Assembly (NCBI GenBank): GCA_040398845.1
Contig: JBBATH010000008.1
Span: 1 to 64,000, forward strand
DNA length: 64,000 nt
Direction: 5' to 3'
DNA from: WLND01 sp040398845
Lineage (GTDB): Bacteria > Actinomycetota > Actinomycetes > S36-B12
Below the pieces are notes generated by a model. The model did no database searches. It saw nothing but the letters and a program-made list of their open reading frames with translations, and was not told the origin of the DNA. Made by a program: the position numbers and the translations under genes. Positions 36,983 through 46,257 of this stretch are shown here, one piece after another; the first letter of the stretch is position 1; the number at the start of each line of letters is the position of its first letter.

Positions 36983-37542
36983 CGAAACGCTAAAGCGCGA
37001 AGATCGCGCTGGTCACGGTCAGGATCGCGCATCCACTCGATGGGGGTCAGGTCTTCCAGCTCCGGCGCCAGTGTTCGGAGCAGGGTCGCAAACATCCACG
37101 GCTCGTAACCTTCACTATTGCGAACGACCTTGAGCATGTCGATGACACCTGCACGCACGATCAGCGCACCCTTCGTGTCTCTCACGAACTGGAAGACGGG
37201 GTAGACAAGTTGCCCGTCGCCGGTCTTCAAGCCCAGCAGGGACCCGACCCGCATCCGCGAATCCAACGCCTGGCGCGACGCCTTGAACTCCTGCTGGAGC
37301 TTGGAGCTGGACCAAAAGGGTTTCAGCAGCTCAACCATCGGGTTGTCCTCAGTGCTGGGCAGCACCAGGTCCACGAAGCGGCCGGCCACCTCCGTCGCGG
37401 TCGGAGGCACGATATGCGACAGGGCAAACTGCTCAGCTGATTGCCTCACGACTTGGCTGAGTAGCTCGAGGGTGTCGTGCACCCAGGCGTCCTCGTCGAA
37501 CATAGGAGCCACAGCCTTCGTCGAGTACACAGGCACTGACAC
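36958..37542 (-). CDS. Antitoxin partner of the RES-domain toxin
   Basis: 194 residues, mostly helical. VGSLLGLKTGDGQLVYPVFQFV and YEPWMFATLLRTLAPELEDLTPIEWM are the C-terminal elements seen in Xre/MbcA/ParS-type antitoxins. No clear HTH is visible near the N-terminus. GTG 37542 has GAAAGG (37548-37553) five bases upstream. The promoter at 37574-37601 lies among four TTGAC repeats. Confidence 0.72.
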   Translation of the reverse strand: MSVPVYSTKAVAPMFDEDAWVHDTLELLSQVVRQSAEQFALSHIVPPTATEVAGRFVDLVLPSTEDNPMVELLKPFWSSSKLQQEFKASRQALDSRMRVGSLLGLKTGDGQLVYPVFQFVRDTKGALIVRAGVIDMLKVVRNSEGYEPWMFATLLRTLAPELEDLTPIEWMRDPDRDQRDLRALAFRWVHEWSR

Positions 37543-37552
37543 AGCAACCTTT

Positions 37553-37601
37553 CGTCAAGTCCAGTCAAGTACTACGGTACCTGCCCGTCAAGCCGTGTCA
37601 A
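37553..37601 (-). promoter_or_regulatory. Promoter and iterated TTGAC sites of the RES module
   Basis: On the minus strand TTGACA (37596-37601) and TACCGT (37574-37579) are 16 bases apart and form a likely promoter. CTTGAC also occurs at 37586-37591, 37563-37568 and 37553-37558, giving two pairs each ten bases apart on either side of the -10. The spacing of one helical turn suggests binding sites for the antitoxin. Confidence 0.6.
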
Positions 37602-37648
37602 GCGTCCGCGAGTTTCGAGGACCTATGGTTGAGCGCCAGATACCCGCG

Positions 37649-37851
37649 TCAGCGACCTGCCACGTCTTGGATGTCGTCGATTCGTTCCGTAGCTGAGCGA
37701 CTCACAAGGACACCAGTTCGTGAAGGGCCGTGGCAGCCACGGACGGCGACAAGGCCTCCGAGGCGGCGACATCCACCTTCACCCCAACCATTCGGGAGAT
37801 TTCGTCAGCAAGGTGGGCGAGTGGAAGAAGTCCGCGCGCCATCATTGCCTG
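37649..37851 (-). pseudogene. Remnant of an MNT-HEPN toxin-antitoxin pair
   Basis: Reading the minus strand from about 37851 to the TGA at 37702-37704 gives LLPLAHLADEISRMVGVKVD and ALSPSVAATALHELVSL, the C-terminal end of an MNT-type nucleotidyltransferase antitoxin. A GTG at 37705 overlaps that stop and codes VSRSATERIDDIQDVAGR before a stop, matching the first residues of a HEPN (HepT) toxin. The front of the first gene and most of the second are gone. Upstream the frame is closed at 37888-37890. Confidence 0.6.
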
Positions 37852-37887
37852 AGTTGTGCCTGCTTCACCTTCAGAATGCACCGGAAG

Positions 37888-39597
37888 CTACCCGCGCCTG
37901 AGCTTTCGCTTGGCCTTGCGCAGCTTCTCAGTGGCACGCCACGTGCGGCTCGACAGGATGGCCGACAGCGCCGCCTCCGACGATGCTGTGCTGCTCACCG
38001 TGCTCGTCGCCACGGTCGGCAGGCCGATCACATGCTGGAAGAAGTCGATGAGCGCGCTCGCGAAGCCATCCCACGTGAGCGAAACGATGGCTCGATGGAG
38101 ATCGGCCACCCGCCGCTCCGTCGCCTGCGGGTCGGCGAGCAGGTTCGTGAGGTCGGTCGCGAATTCGTCGATGACCCATCCCCGCGGGAGCCCGTCGAGG
38201 TGAGCGATCTCCTTGAGCGGCCCAAAGTCAGCGAAGGTCGTCGGAGTGCCGAGCGCTGCGGCCTCGTATGGGACGAAGCCGAACCCTTCGGCGCTAGATG
38301 GGTACAACACCGCACTGGCATTGGCGAGGAGCCAAGCGCGACTCGCGCTCGAAATGTGGCCGGCGGTATGGACGGTGCCCCGCAGGTCGACGTGCTTGGC
38401 GAGCAGTCGCTCCTCCTGGGCCTTGGAACTGCTGCTCTTCACGTGAAGACCGGCAAGCACAAGGTCACATGACTGTCCACTCGCCAACACTCGCTGCCAC
38501 ACGGCGATAGCGAAGTCGCGGTTCTTGTGCTGGAAGTCGTTGCCGAGCACCGCCACGAAGCGTTTGCCGCCGAGCTTCTCGACGATCTCGGCGAGGTCAG
38601 CGTCAGGCTGCTCAGGCGCACTCGCGGCCGCGATGTGATCGAGGCCGAGCGGGATGGGCTGCACGCGGTCGGAGTCCAGGCGCGGCACCTCGGTGCGCAG
38701 TCGCGCGGCGACGTCGGGACTGATTGTCGCAACGCCGTCAACCGAGAGAGCAATTTTGCGCTGAAGACCTCGGTAGGCCGCCCAGGCCTCGGGGGAGCCG
38801 TGGTAGCGAGGGATGTCGTACGCGATGAGGTCGAGGTAGGTGGTGACGATACGCCGGCCAAGGCTGCGCGCCTCGGAGATGTTGCTCCGGCCATCGATCT
38901 GATTCGGGTACCACACGACGTCGGCCTGCTCGGGAGGTCGCTCAGCGGTATGGACTGCCACCTTTGGGTGCTTGACGAGGTGCTCGGCGTATGCGGGCAA
39001 CTCGGGCAGGCCGACCAGGGTGATGACATCGATGCGGTCATCGTCAGCCATCGCGCGCACTGCCGCCGTCGTGAGCACCTGAGCCCCGGTCTCGTACGGC
39101 CCGAGCCACGTGACGTCGACCGTCACCGAGAGATTGCGAGCCTTCAGCGGCTGGGTGTGAGCCGTTGCGTAGTGCGAACTGCTCGGGTCGTCGGCTTCGA
39201 CCTCGTCCATCGCTGCGGCTCCTGCGATCGCTCGAGCTCTCGCCACGTCACGATTCGCGGTGAGCCACCAGTCGTGCCAAAGCCCGCGCTCTGAGGCCTT
39301 CGCCGTCCAAAGGAGCAGATCTTCGACATCGCTGGCCTGCTCCGGCAACAGACCGACAAGATCCTCTGCATCCCGGGCCACGGCTATGAGGGGGCCAGCG
39401 GGCGCCGTCGCACGAAGCCACGTGTCGGTTACCTGGTCGTTTGGGTGGAGCGAAAGGGTGACGATCCGGGGATCACTATCGATCCGGCGACCGAATTCCG
39501 ACATTCGGTCCATGGTGAGGAGCGCCGGGTCGCCGAACACGACGAGCACCCGACCCCTCGGCGATTTGAACGACTCGGTGGCGCCCTGTTGGCTCAT
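37888..39597 (-). CDS. Glycosyltransferase family 4 with extended N-terminus
   Basis: 569 residues. The first 150 are poorly conserved; then VTVDVTWLGPYETGAQVLTT opens the GT4 fold. VATISPDVAARLRTEV and the donor site PSSAEGFGFVPYEAAALGTP follow. The C-terminus ends LSSRTWRATEKLRKAKRKLR, a basic tail shared with other large transferases in this locus that may bind membrane. It is the last gene of the wzm-wzt operon, 27 bases after the GT2. Confidence 0.87.
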   Translation of the reverse strand: MSQQGATESFKSPRGRVLVVFGDPALLTMDRMSEFGRRIDSDPRIVTLSLHPNDQVTDTWLRATAPAGPLIAVARDAEDLVGLLPEQASDVEDLLLWTAKASERGLWHDWWLTANRDVARARAIAGAAAMDEVEADDPSSSHYATAHTQPLKARNLSVTVDVTWLGPYETGAQVLTTAAVRAMADDDRIDVITLVGLPELPAYAEHLVKHPKVAVHTAERPPEQADVVWYPNQIDGRSNISEARSLGRRIVTTYLDLIAYDIPRYHGSPEAWAAYRGLQRKIALSVDGVATISPDVAARLRTEVPRLDSDRVQPIPLGLDHIAAASAPEQPDADLAEIVEKLGGKRFVAVLGNDFQHKNRDFAIAVWQRVLASGQSCDLVLAGLHVKSSSSKAQEERLLAKHVDLRGTVHTAGHISSASRAWLLANASAVLYPSSAEGFGFVPYEAAALGTPTTFADFGPLKEIAHLDGLPRGWVIDEFATDLTNLLADPQATERRVADLHRAIVSLTWDGFASALIDFFQHVIGLPTVATSTVSSTASSEAALSAILSSRTWRATEKLRKAKRKLRRG

Positions 39598-39624
39598 GCG
39601 ATTTCCTGCCTGCTTCGTTCGCTG

Positions 39625-41364
39625 CTAGTTCGGTTCATAGATGCGTGCCAGTTGCTCGTTCAGCGCTGGCGAGTAGTACGGGTCGGGGGTCGCGCCCGCC
39701 CATCGCCTGCCAAACAGATCGTGCTCCGCGGGGTCGGGTTTCTTTCGGACGATGGACGCGCCCTCATGATGGGTGAGGTGGGCGTACGGAGTCCACGCAA
39801 CGCGGTACCCGGCGGCGCGTGCCCGCAGGCAGAAGTCGACATCGTTGAAATCCTTGGCGAAGGCCGTGTCGAACCCGCCAAGCTCATCAACAATCGACGT
39901 GCGGACGAGCATCGCGGCCGCGGTCACCGCCGAGTAGTTGCGCGGCGTGAGGATCGAGCCGAAGTAGCCGTACTCCTTGCCCGGTTTGCCAATCCATGCA
40001 TGGGTCGGGCCGCTCGGCAGCATGACCATGCCGACATGTTGGAGCTTGCCGTCGGGGTAGGTGAGCAGGCAACCGGTGATGGCCACGCCAGGGATTTGGC
40101 CAATTTCGAGCATGCGGGTGACAGGGTCGCGAAGCGCGACCGTGGTGTCGTCATTGAGGAGGAGCAGGTAGTCGCCGGTCGCCGCGGTTCGGCCGAGGTT
40201 GATCGCCTCCGCGAAGTTGAAGTCATCGGTCTCGTACACGATCTGGGTCACCTCGTGCATGCCAGCGCGCTCAATGATCACCTCGTCGATGACCCCGGTG
40301 GTGACGATGATGATCTGCAGGCGCGTTCGCCGCTCACCGTCGATGAGTGATGCGACGCAGTCATCGATGAAGCGCCGGTCACCTCGCTCATTCGGCGTGC
40401 CGATCGTCGGGATGATGACCGAGACGAGGTGTTCACCCTTGACACGCGGGTGCACCTCATTGAGCCCACGCACCCGACTGGGCTCAACCGTGCCGCCGTC
40501 AAAGGTGCGATCGAGGTGCTCCTGCTGGGCACGGGCGGCTGACTGCTGCGCCCACGGCTTCGCCTCGATCGTGAGCGCGGTCGACTCGGCCCAGGCTCGC
40601 CAGTGGTAGAGCGGCAGCGGGATATGGACCACCTTGGTGAGGAGTGGCATGAGTCGCAGGGCTAGGTCGAAATCCTGAGCCCCGTCCATCGCCGAGCGCA
40701 ACCCGCCGACCTCGTTCACGAGTCTGCGCTTGAAGATCGTGAAGTGGCACAGGTACATCTGGGTGAGGAGCAACTCCGGTGAGTAGTCGGGCTTGCAGTA
40801 GAGGTCGAAGTGCTCACCGCGCGGATTGATCTTGTCCTCGTCGGAATAGATGGCGTCGGGTTCATCGCCCTCATCAAGCCGCTGGCTGAAGATCTCGATG
40901 CACCGCGGGTCGAGAGCATCGTCATGGTCAAGCATCGCGACATAGTGGCCGGTTGCACTTCGGAGCGCATGATTGAGGGCCGACGAGATCCCGCCGTTCT
41001 CCTGATGGATGACACGGACGCGGGGGTCGCCGGCGTGCAGGGCGGCGAACTGCGCGAGGAACTCCCCAACCTCAGGCTTGGTGCTTCCGTCATTCGCCAC
41101 GACGAGCTCCCAGTTGCGGGCCTGCTGGCGGATCACCGAGTTCAGGCACTCGTCAAGGAAGTTGATCGGCGGGTTGTAGACGGGCACGAGAATCGAGATG
41201 GTGACATCGTGGTCGGTCGTGCCGGCGGCAATCTCGGGGGCGAGGGCGAGCCAAGCCTTGTAGTGCTTGCCGATATTTCGTTCCCAGAGCTTGCGCTTGG
41301 CCCAGCGCTTCACTCGACCGGCACGCCGCTTCGCCTTGATGATCGGGTTCTTCTCCGTGAGCAT
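39625..41364 (-). CDS. Two-domain glycosyltransferase family 2
   Basis: 579 residues. A basic N-terminus is followed by a first GT2 domain: ISILVPVYNPPINFLDECL, VVANDGSTKPE and YVAMLDHDDALDP. A second has VSVIIPTIGTPNERGDRRF, FNFAEAINLGRTAATGDYLL and LNDDTTVALRDP, and ends with DFNDVDFCLRARAAGYRVAW. Both domains keep their metal-site acidic residues, so two linkages or a polymerising activity are possible. It lies eight bases after wzt in the export operon. Confidence 0.9.
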   Translation of the reverse strand: MLTEKNPIIKAKRRAGRVKRWAKRKLWERNIGKHYKAWLALAPEIAAGTTDHDVTISILVPVYNPPINFLDECLNSVIRQQARNWELVVANDGSTKPEVGEFLAQFAALHAGDPRVRVIHQENGGISSALNHALRSATGHYVAMLDHDDALDPRCIEIFSQRLDEGDEPDAIYSDEDKINPRGEHFDLYCKPDYSPELLLTQMYLCHFTIFKRRLVNEVGGLRSAMDGAQDFDLALRLMPLLTKVVHIPLPLYHWRAWAESTALTIEAKPWAQQSAARAQQEHLDRTFDGGTVEPSRVRGLNEVHPRVKGEHLVSVIIPTIGTPNERGDRRFIDDCVASLIDGERRTRLQIIIVTTGVIDEVIIERAGMHEVTQIVYETDDFNFAEAINLGRTAATGDYLLLLNDDTTVALRDPVTRMLEIGQIPGVAITGCLLTYPDGKLQHVGMVMLPSGPTHAWIGKPGKEYGYFGSILTPRNYSAVTAAAMLVRTSIVDELGGFDTAFAKDFNDVDFCLRARAAGYRVAWTPYAHLTHHEGASIVRKKPDPAEHDLFGRRWAGATPDPYYSPALNEQLARIYEPN

Positions 41365-41372
41365 CGCAGCCC

Positions 41373-42608
41373 CTAGGTAAGTCGGAACTCGACGGGGAGC
41401 TGCACAAAGCCTTGGCCGATCTCGCCGCTCTGGCTGCGCACCGGGAACTCGACGGCGTCATTCCAGGAGTCGAGCAGTTTCGAACCGCTGAAGTCGAAGA
41501 CGTCGACATGCACCCGGTAGCGGCCGGGCAGGAGCGGGTTGTCGGTGAGCGCGACCGTGATCGTCCGGTCCCCCTCGAGTGTCCCGAAGTCTGTGCCGAC
41601 CCGGTGATTGCTCACCATCGTGACGAGGGGGCCGGATTCATGCTGGAGGGCAATGCGTACGTTCGGCCCGAGCACGGGCTCGCGCGCCGTGATCTCAAGG
41701 CTGATCTGGAAGGTCGCGCCGGTCTCGGCGTGACCGATGGGCTGGCCGTCAAGGTCGACGATCTTTGCGCTGCGCACGCGGATGCTCTGGTCGCCAGCCC
41801 GCGGGTCGCCGTCATCACCGCGCACCGCCTCGATCTGCGGATTGCGCGCTGCCTCGTCCGAATTGACCCGCTTGAGATACGCCGCGATCGTCTCGGTCGG
41901 CGGCCCGGCCGTCTGGACCTCACCGTGCTCGAGCCAGGCGATCTCATCGCACAGCGCCTCAAGCTGACCGAGGCCATGGCTCACGACGATGATGGTGCGG
42001 CCCGACCTGCGCAAGGCATACAGGTGGTCGAAGCACTTGCGCTGGAACTCCTCGTCGCCCACCGCGAGCACCTCATCGACCACCAGCACGTCGGGTTTCA
42101 TATGCACCGCAACGGAAAAACCGAGGCGGACATACATGCCACTCGAGTAATGCTTGACCGGGTCATTGATGAAATCGCCGAGACCACTGAACTCGATGAT
42201 CTCCTCGGTGACCGCCTGGATGTCCTTGCGCGGCAGGCCGAGGATCGAGCCGTTGAGGTTGATGTTCTCGCGGCCGGTCATATCGGGGTGGAAGCCGGCG
42301 CCGAGTTCGATGAGCGCGGCGACTCGTCCGTCGGTCGTGATCGACCCCTCGGTCGGGCGGTAGATGCCGCCGATCATCTTCAGGAGGGTCGACTTGCCGG
42401 AACCGTTGTGGCCGATGAGTCCGTAGACGCTCCCCTTGGGGATCTGGAGCGTGACGTCGCGAACGGCCCAGAAATCCTCCGGCTTGCGGGCGCGTCCGCG
42501 AACGAGCCGCTCCTTAATGCTGTTGCGCCGATCGGTGTGACGTTTGAAGCGCTTGCCCACCTGCTGAATATCGACTGCAAGGCTCGTGCCGGCCGGCTGG
42601 ATCGTCAC
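41373..42608 (-). CDS. wzt: Polysaccharide export ATPase with C-terminal sugar-binding domain
   Basis: 411 residues. The first 245 form an ABC ATPase: Walker A GHNGSGKST (66-74), YSSGMYVRLGFSVA as signature, and VLVVDEVLAVGD as Walker B. From about 265 follows a beta-sandwich domain of the Wzt C-terminal type, which in Gram-negative O-antigen exporters recognises the modified end of the finished chain. GTG 42608 overlaps the wzm stop (GTGA). It works with Wzm at the inner membrane. Confidence 0.93.
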   Translation of the reverse strand: MTIQPAGTSLAVDIQQVGKRFKRHTDRRNSIKERLVRGRARKPEDFWAVRDVTLQIPKGSVYGLIGHNGSGKSTLLKMIGGIYRPTEGSITTDGRVAALIELGAGFHPDMTGRENINLNGSILGLPRKDIQAVTEEIIEFSGLGDFINDPVKHYSSGMYVRLGFSVAVHMKPDVLVVDEVLAVGDEEFQRKCFDHLYALRRSGRTIIVVSHGLGQLEALCDEIAWLEHGEVQTAGPPTETIAAYLKRVNSDEAARNPQIEAVRGDDGDPRAGDQSIRVRSAKIVDLDGQPIGHAETGATFQISLEITAREPVLGPNVRIALQHESGPLVTMVSNHRVGTDFGTLEGDRTITVALTDNPLLPGRYRVHVDVFDFSGSKLLDSWNDAVEFPVRSQSGEIGQGFVQLPVEFRLT

Positions 42609-43402
42609 AGGAGCTCCCCGATGTCTTCGCTCCAGCGATTGAAGATAGAGAATCCCGCCCAGAAGGTCAGGAAGCCGCCGACGAGCAGGCCGATGACGAC
42701 GAGCGCTGGTGGTGCGACGAGCGAGTACATCGCATCGTGCATACCCTCGACGTACCACGAAACTGGGTTGAGTTTCACGACCCACGTGAGTAGTTCGTTG
42801 TGGCCGTCGACCATGCTGATCGGGTAGAGCACCGGGGTGAGGAAGTACAGGGCGCCGAGTGCCACCGCGACGATGTACATGACGTCGCCGAAACGCGCGT
42901 TGATGATCGACAGGATCAGGCCGACCCCCTGGGCGAACAGAGCCATGCCGACGAGGATCGGTAGCGCGAGGATCCAGGTCCAACTGATATTGCGCAGGTA
43001 CAGGAACATGATGACGAGCACCCCGAGTTCAAGCAGCACCTGAATCATTTGAACGATCGAGGCTCCGAGCACCGGGGCCCACGCCGGGAACTGCACCTTC
43101 TTCAAGAGCTCACCGCTGCTCTTCAACTGGGTCATCGACAAGGTGAGCAGGCCCGAGAACAGGTTCCAGGTAACGAGGCCAGTGAACAAGAACGCGGCGT
43201 AGGAGCTGCCCTCACCGTTGCCGAGCTCCGGGGCCTTGATGCGGAAGACGAGGCTGAAGACCGCCGCAAAGATGATGAGGGTCGCAAGAGGCTGGATGAG
43301 TGACCACGACCAGCCCAGAATGCTCGATCTGTAGCGGGTCGCGAAGTCACGATTCGCGAAGGCAAAAATGAGAGCTCGACGGGTGTAGAGATCGGTCAGC
43401 AC
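42605..43402 (-). CDS. wzm: Polysaccharide export permease
   Basis: 265 residues with six membrane helices of the ABC-2 type. FATRYRSSILGWSWSLIQPL near the N-terminus and LLKKVQFPAWAPVLGASIVQ in the middle are standard. TPVLYPISMVDGHNELLTWV and LNPVSWYVEGMHDAMYS are the conserved periplasmic-side segments. It moves the lipid-linked polymer across the membrane using Wzt. It heads the operon of four genes; its promoter should lie in 43403-43521. Confidence 0.93.
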   Translation of the reverse strand: MLTDLYTRRALIFAFANRDFATRYRSSILGWSWSLIQPLATLIIFAAVFSLVFRIKAPELGNGEGSSYAAFLFTGLVTWNLFSGLLTLSMTQLKSSGELLKKVQFPAWAPVLGASIVQMIQVLLELGVLVIMFLYLRNISWTWILALPILVGMALFAQGVGLILSIINARFGDVMYIVAVALGALYFLTPVLYPISMVDGHNELLTWVVKLNPVSWYVEGMHDAMYSLVAPPALVVIGLLVGGFLTFWAGFSIFNRWSEDIGELL

Positions 43403-43521
43403 GATTGCCCGCCTCTCTCCGTCATAACAACCGTGATCCTAACGTGCCACCACGAGCGCACCTTGCCTTCAAACGCCGCCATTCCTCGGTATTGTCGGCG
43501 TCAGTCCTGAAGGAGGCTCAC

Positions 43522-44781
43522 ATGACCGTGCTCACGTCACGCCGATCCCATCGCCCCGCCCGTGCGGTACTCGTTACCGCCCTCGCCATCGGCACTAGCG
43601 CTGGCGTAGCCCTCGCAGGCTTGGGCGCAGCGCCCGTGGCCACTGCCGCGGCAGCCGGTTACGTCGCGGCCCCAAATGGCATGGTGGGTGTTAGCCAGAC
43701 GGTCGTCGTCTCCGCCCCCAAACTGCAGGGCCAAGTCGTCACGATCGGATTCACCTCGGGCGCCAACTCTTTCACGCAGCAGACAACCCTCGGCACGACC
43801 GGCATCGGTTCAGTCAACTGGACTCCCACCACGCCCGGCAGTTGGACGATCGCTGGCCTCGGCAACGCAGTATCGGCGGGATCGACCACCACAAGTGTCG
43901 CCGCCATGCCGACCGAGACCACCCTCATCGCCCCGAACAACGTGCAACGCCGGGTCGCCGGCACCCTCAATGTCATCGTGAGCGCAACCCTCGGCACCAT
44001 CCCGCCAGCAGGCACCGTCTCAATATCCTCCGCCTTCGGGTCACCAGTCGGTACCGCCGCCCTCGCGCCGATGCCGGGCACCACCAGCGCCCTGGCCCAG
44101 GTGAGCTGGACCCCCGAGCCCGTCGGCCCCTTTCCACTCATCGCTACCTACGTGCCCGCATCCGGCGCCTACACCGCCTCGACGAGCGGCACCGCCCAGC
44201 CAAACGTCGTCGGGGACAACCCGACCGTCTCGCTTCAATTCGCACCGGTCCTTCGACTTGGTCAGCCCACCCTGCTCACCGCCGTTCTCGGGGTCGGCGT
44301 GCCCGACGGCAGCGCCGCCTTCATCGTCGATACGACAACGATTGGTGGTTCCGTGCCGACGACCAACGGCATCGCCTACCAGCACTGGACGCCGGGCAAA
44401 CTCGGGACGCAGCTGATCACCGTGCAGTTCTCAACCGGAGCCCCGAAGAACGTGAGCGGCACATCCAGTCAGTCCGTGAGCGTCCAGCCGGCGCTGCCGC
44501 TCGACACGGTGGTTGTCGACCCGGTCGGACAGGCCCCATGGGCGGTCGGATCAGCCATCGTCATGAAGGCCGGCACGAACGTGACGCTAGCCGCGACAGC
44601 AGCATCGGGAGCAACCGTCCTCTTCTCCGAGACCGGACCCTGCATCATCAGCGGAGCCGTACTCAAGGCACTTGGTGCCGGACAATGCCAGGTGACGGTT
44701 GTTTCGCCCGGCAACGCGGCGTACGACAACTCCTCAGCTACGTACACCATCACGGTCACCGCGCCACCCAAGAAGGGTTGA
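43522..44781 (+). CDS. Secreted Ig-like repeat protein
   Basis: 419 residues. A signal peptide (basic start RRSHRPARAVLV, hydrophobic core, Ala-rich cleavage near residue 43) is followed by about 370 residues of Thr/Ser/Gly/Pro-rich beta-sandwich sequence with bacterial Ig-like repeats. Two cysteines near the end (GPCIISGAVL and GAGQCQVTV) probably form a disulfide. ATG 43522 has AGGAGG five bases upstream. It is clearly related to the next gene. It may bind or anchor the surface glycan (inference). Confidence 0.8.
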   Translation: MTVLTSRRSHRPARAVLVTALAIGTSAGVALAGLGAAPVATAAAAGYVAAPNGMVGVSQTVVVSAPKLQGQVVTIGFTSGANSFTQQTTLGTTGIGSVNWTPTTPGSWTIAGLGNAVSAGSTTTSVAAMPTETTLIAPNNVQRRVAGTLNVIVSATLGTIPPAGTVSISSAFGSPVGTAALAPMPGTTSALAQVSWTPEPVGPFPLIATYVPASGAYTASTSGTAQPNVVGDNPTVSLQFAPVLRLGQPTLLTAVLGVGVPDGSAAFIVDTTTIGGSVPTTNGIAYQHWTPGKLGTQLITVQFSTGAPKNVSGTSSQSVSVQPALPLDTVVVDPVGQAPWAVGSAIVMKAGTNVTLAATAASGATVLFSETGPCIISGAVLKALGAGQCQVTVVSPGNAAYDNSSATYTITVTAPPKKG

Positions 44782-44922
44782 TCTCCGCAGGGTGACTACG
44801 CCCTTACGTTGGCAGGCTGCTGAGTGTGCATCCCATGTAGCCCCTTGTCCGATAAATCGTGAATGCTGCCTGGGGTGGGTGCGGTAAGAGCAAACCTCAG
44901 CAGACCTGGCGAGGAGGACGTC

Positions 44923-46257
44923 ATGACTGTTCTTACGATTGGTCGGTCAACGCTGCATAGTCCGATTATTGCAACTGCTGTTGTGCTCGCCCTGCTGACC
45001 GGCTTCAGCCTCGGGTCGTCCGGCAACGCCGGCGCCGCAACGGCGAGTTACATCGTGACACCACACGGCATGGTGGGCGTACCGCAAACCATCACGATCG
45101 CCGCACCCATCGCAGCGGGCCGGACGGTAACCGTGGGCCTCCTCTCAGGACCCACCGCCTTCACCACCCAGACAACCCTTGGCGCCAGCGGTGACGGATC
45201 CATCGCCTGGACACCCACGGCGGCCGGTACCTGGACCATCAGTGGGCTCGGATCGATCATGGCTGCCGGCTCGACCACCATCACCATCGCACCGATGCCC
45301 ACCTATACCGTCCTGCTCGCCCAGAACCACCTTCAGCAGGGGGTCTCGAATAGCCTGCTCGGCGTCGTCGTTGCGCCCATCGGCGTCCTGCCTCCAATGG
45401 GCACCCTTGCTCTGTCGACAAGCACCGGCAATGCGATCTCCTCCGCAACACTTGCCAGCACGACCGGCACGACATCGACGTCAAGCCTCGTGGCAGGAGC
45501 GACGGCAACGTCAAGCGCCGTCCTACCGTGGGCACCGACCTTGAGCGGCGATCTCCCGATCAAGGCGACCTACGCTCCGACGTCCGGCGGCCAACTCGCC
45601 TCCGTGAGCCCCTCCTCAACCCCGAACACCACCACCGGTAACGCAACCGTCTCGGTCCGGTGGCCGGCTGCGCTCTATGCCGGGTCCCCCACGGTGCTTC
45701 AGGCAGTGCTCGGTCAGGGCATCCCCGACGGCAGCGTCGCCTTCCTTATCGATGGATCGACCCCGGTCGGCTCCTCGCCAACCTTCGATGGAGTTGGCTC
45801 GCAGCTTGTGTCAATGCCAGCGAGCGGGGTCCACACGATCTCGGTTGAATACACGGGCAAGAACCCGGGATTCAGCGGTACTGCCACTCAGCAGGTATTC
45901 GTGCTCGGAGCCCGCCCAAGCGACGCCCTCGTCGTGACGCCCAGCGGCCAGGGCCCTTGGTCGGTCGCGCTGCCAGTCGCGATGACGCCCGGGCAATCCT
46001 TGACCCTTTCGGGGACCAGCGCCTCCGGCACGACAGTGCTCCTCAGGGCATCAGGTGCCTGCTTCGTCAACGGTGCAGTGCTCACCGCGCTCACCGCTGG
46101 GGGTTGCCTCGTCACCGCCTTCTCACCCGGTGACGATGCGAACTCGCCCGGATCGGCGACCTACACAGTGTCAGTGGTGGCCGCGACTCCTTCGCCAAAG
46201 CCGGCAAAACGGACGATTTCGCTCGAGGGTCAGCTCAGGACGCTCCTCGTCCCTTGA
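44923..46257 (+). CDS. Secreted Ig-like repeat protein, tandem paralogue
   Basis: 444 residues, alignable to the preceding gene over its whole length: shared GMVGVPQTITI, TTLGASGDGSIAWTPTAAG and VPDGS/IPDGSVAFLID, with the same C-terminal cysteine pair (GACFVNGAVL, AGGCLVTAF). A signal peptide ends near residue 37. GAGGAGG lies just before ATG 44923. The C-terminus has an added tail PSPKPAKRTISLEGQLRTLL. It overlaps the converging GT4 gene by 23 bases. The pair arose by duplication. Confidence 0.8.
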   Translation: MTVLTIGRSTLHSPIIATAVVLALLTGFSLGSSGNAGAATASYIVTPHGMVGVPQTITIAAPIAAGRTVTVGLLSGPTAFTTQTTLGASGDGSIAWTPTAAGTWTISGLGSIMAAGSTTITIAPMPTYTVLLAQNHLQQGVSNSLLGVVVAPIGVLPPMGTLALSTSTGNAISSATLASTTGTTSTSSLVAGATATSSAVLPWAPTLSGDLPIKATYAPTSGGQLASVSPSSTPNTTTGNATVSVRWPAALYAGSPTVLQAVLGQGIPDGSVAFLIDGSTPVGSSPTFDGVGSQLVSMPASGVHTISVEYTGKNPGFSGTATQQVFVLGARPSDALVVTPSGQGPWSVALPVAMTPGQSLTLSGTSASGTTVLLRASGACFVNGAVLTALTAGGCLVTAFSPGDDANSPGSATYTVSVVAATPSPKPAKRTISLEGQLRTLLVP

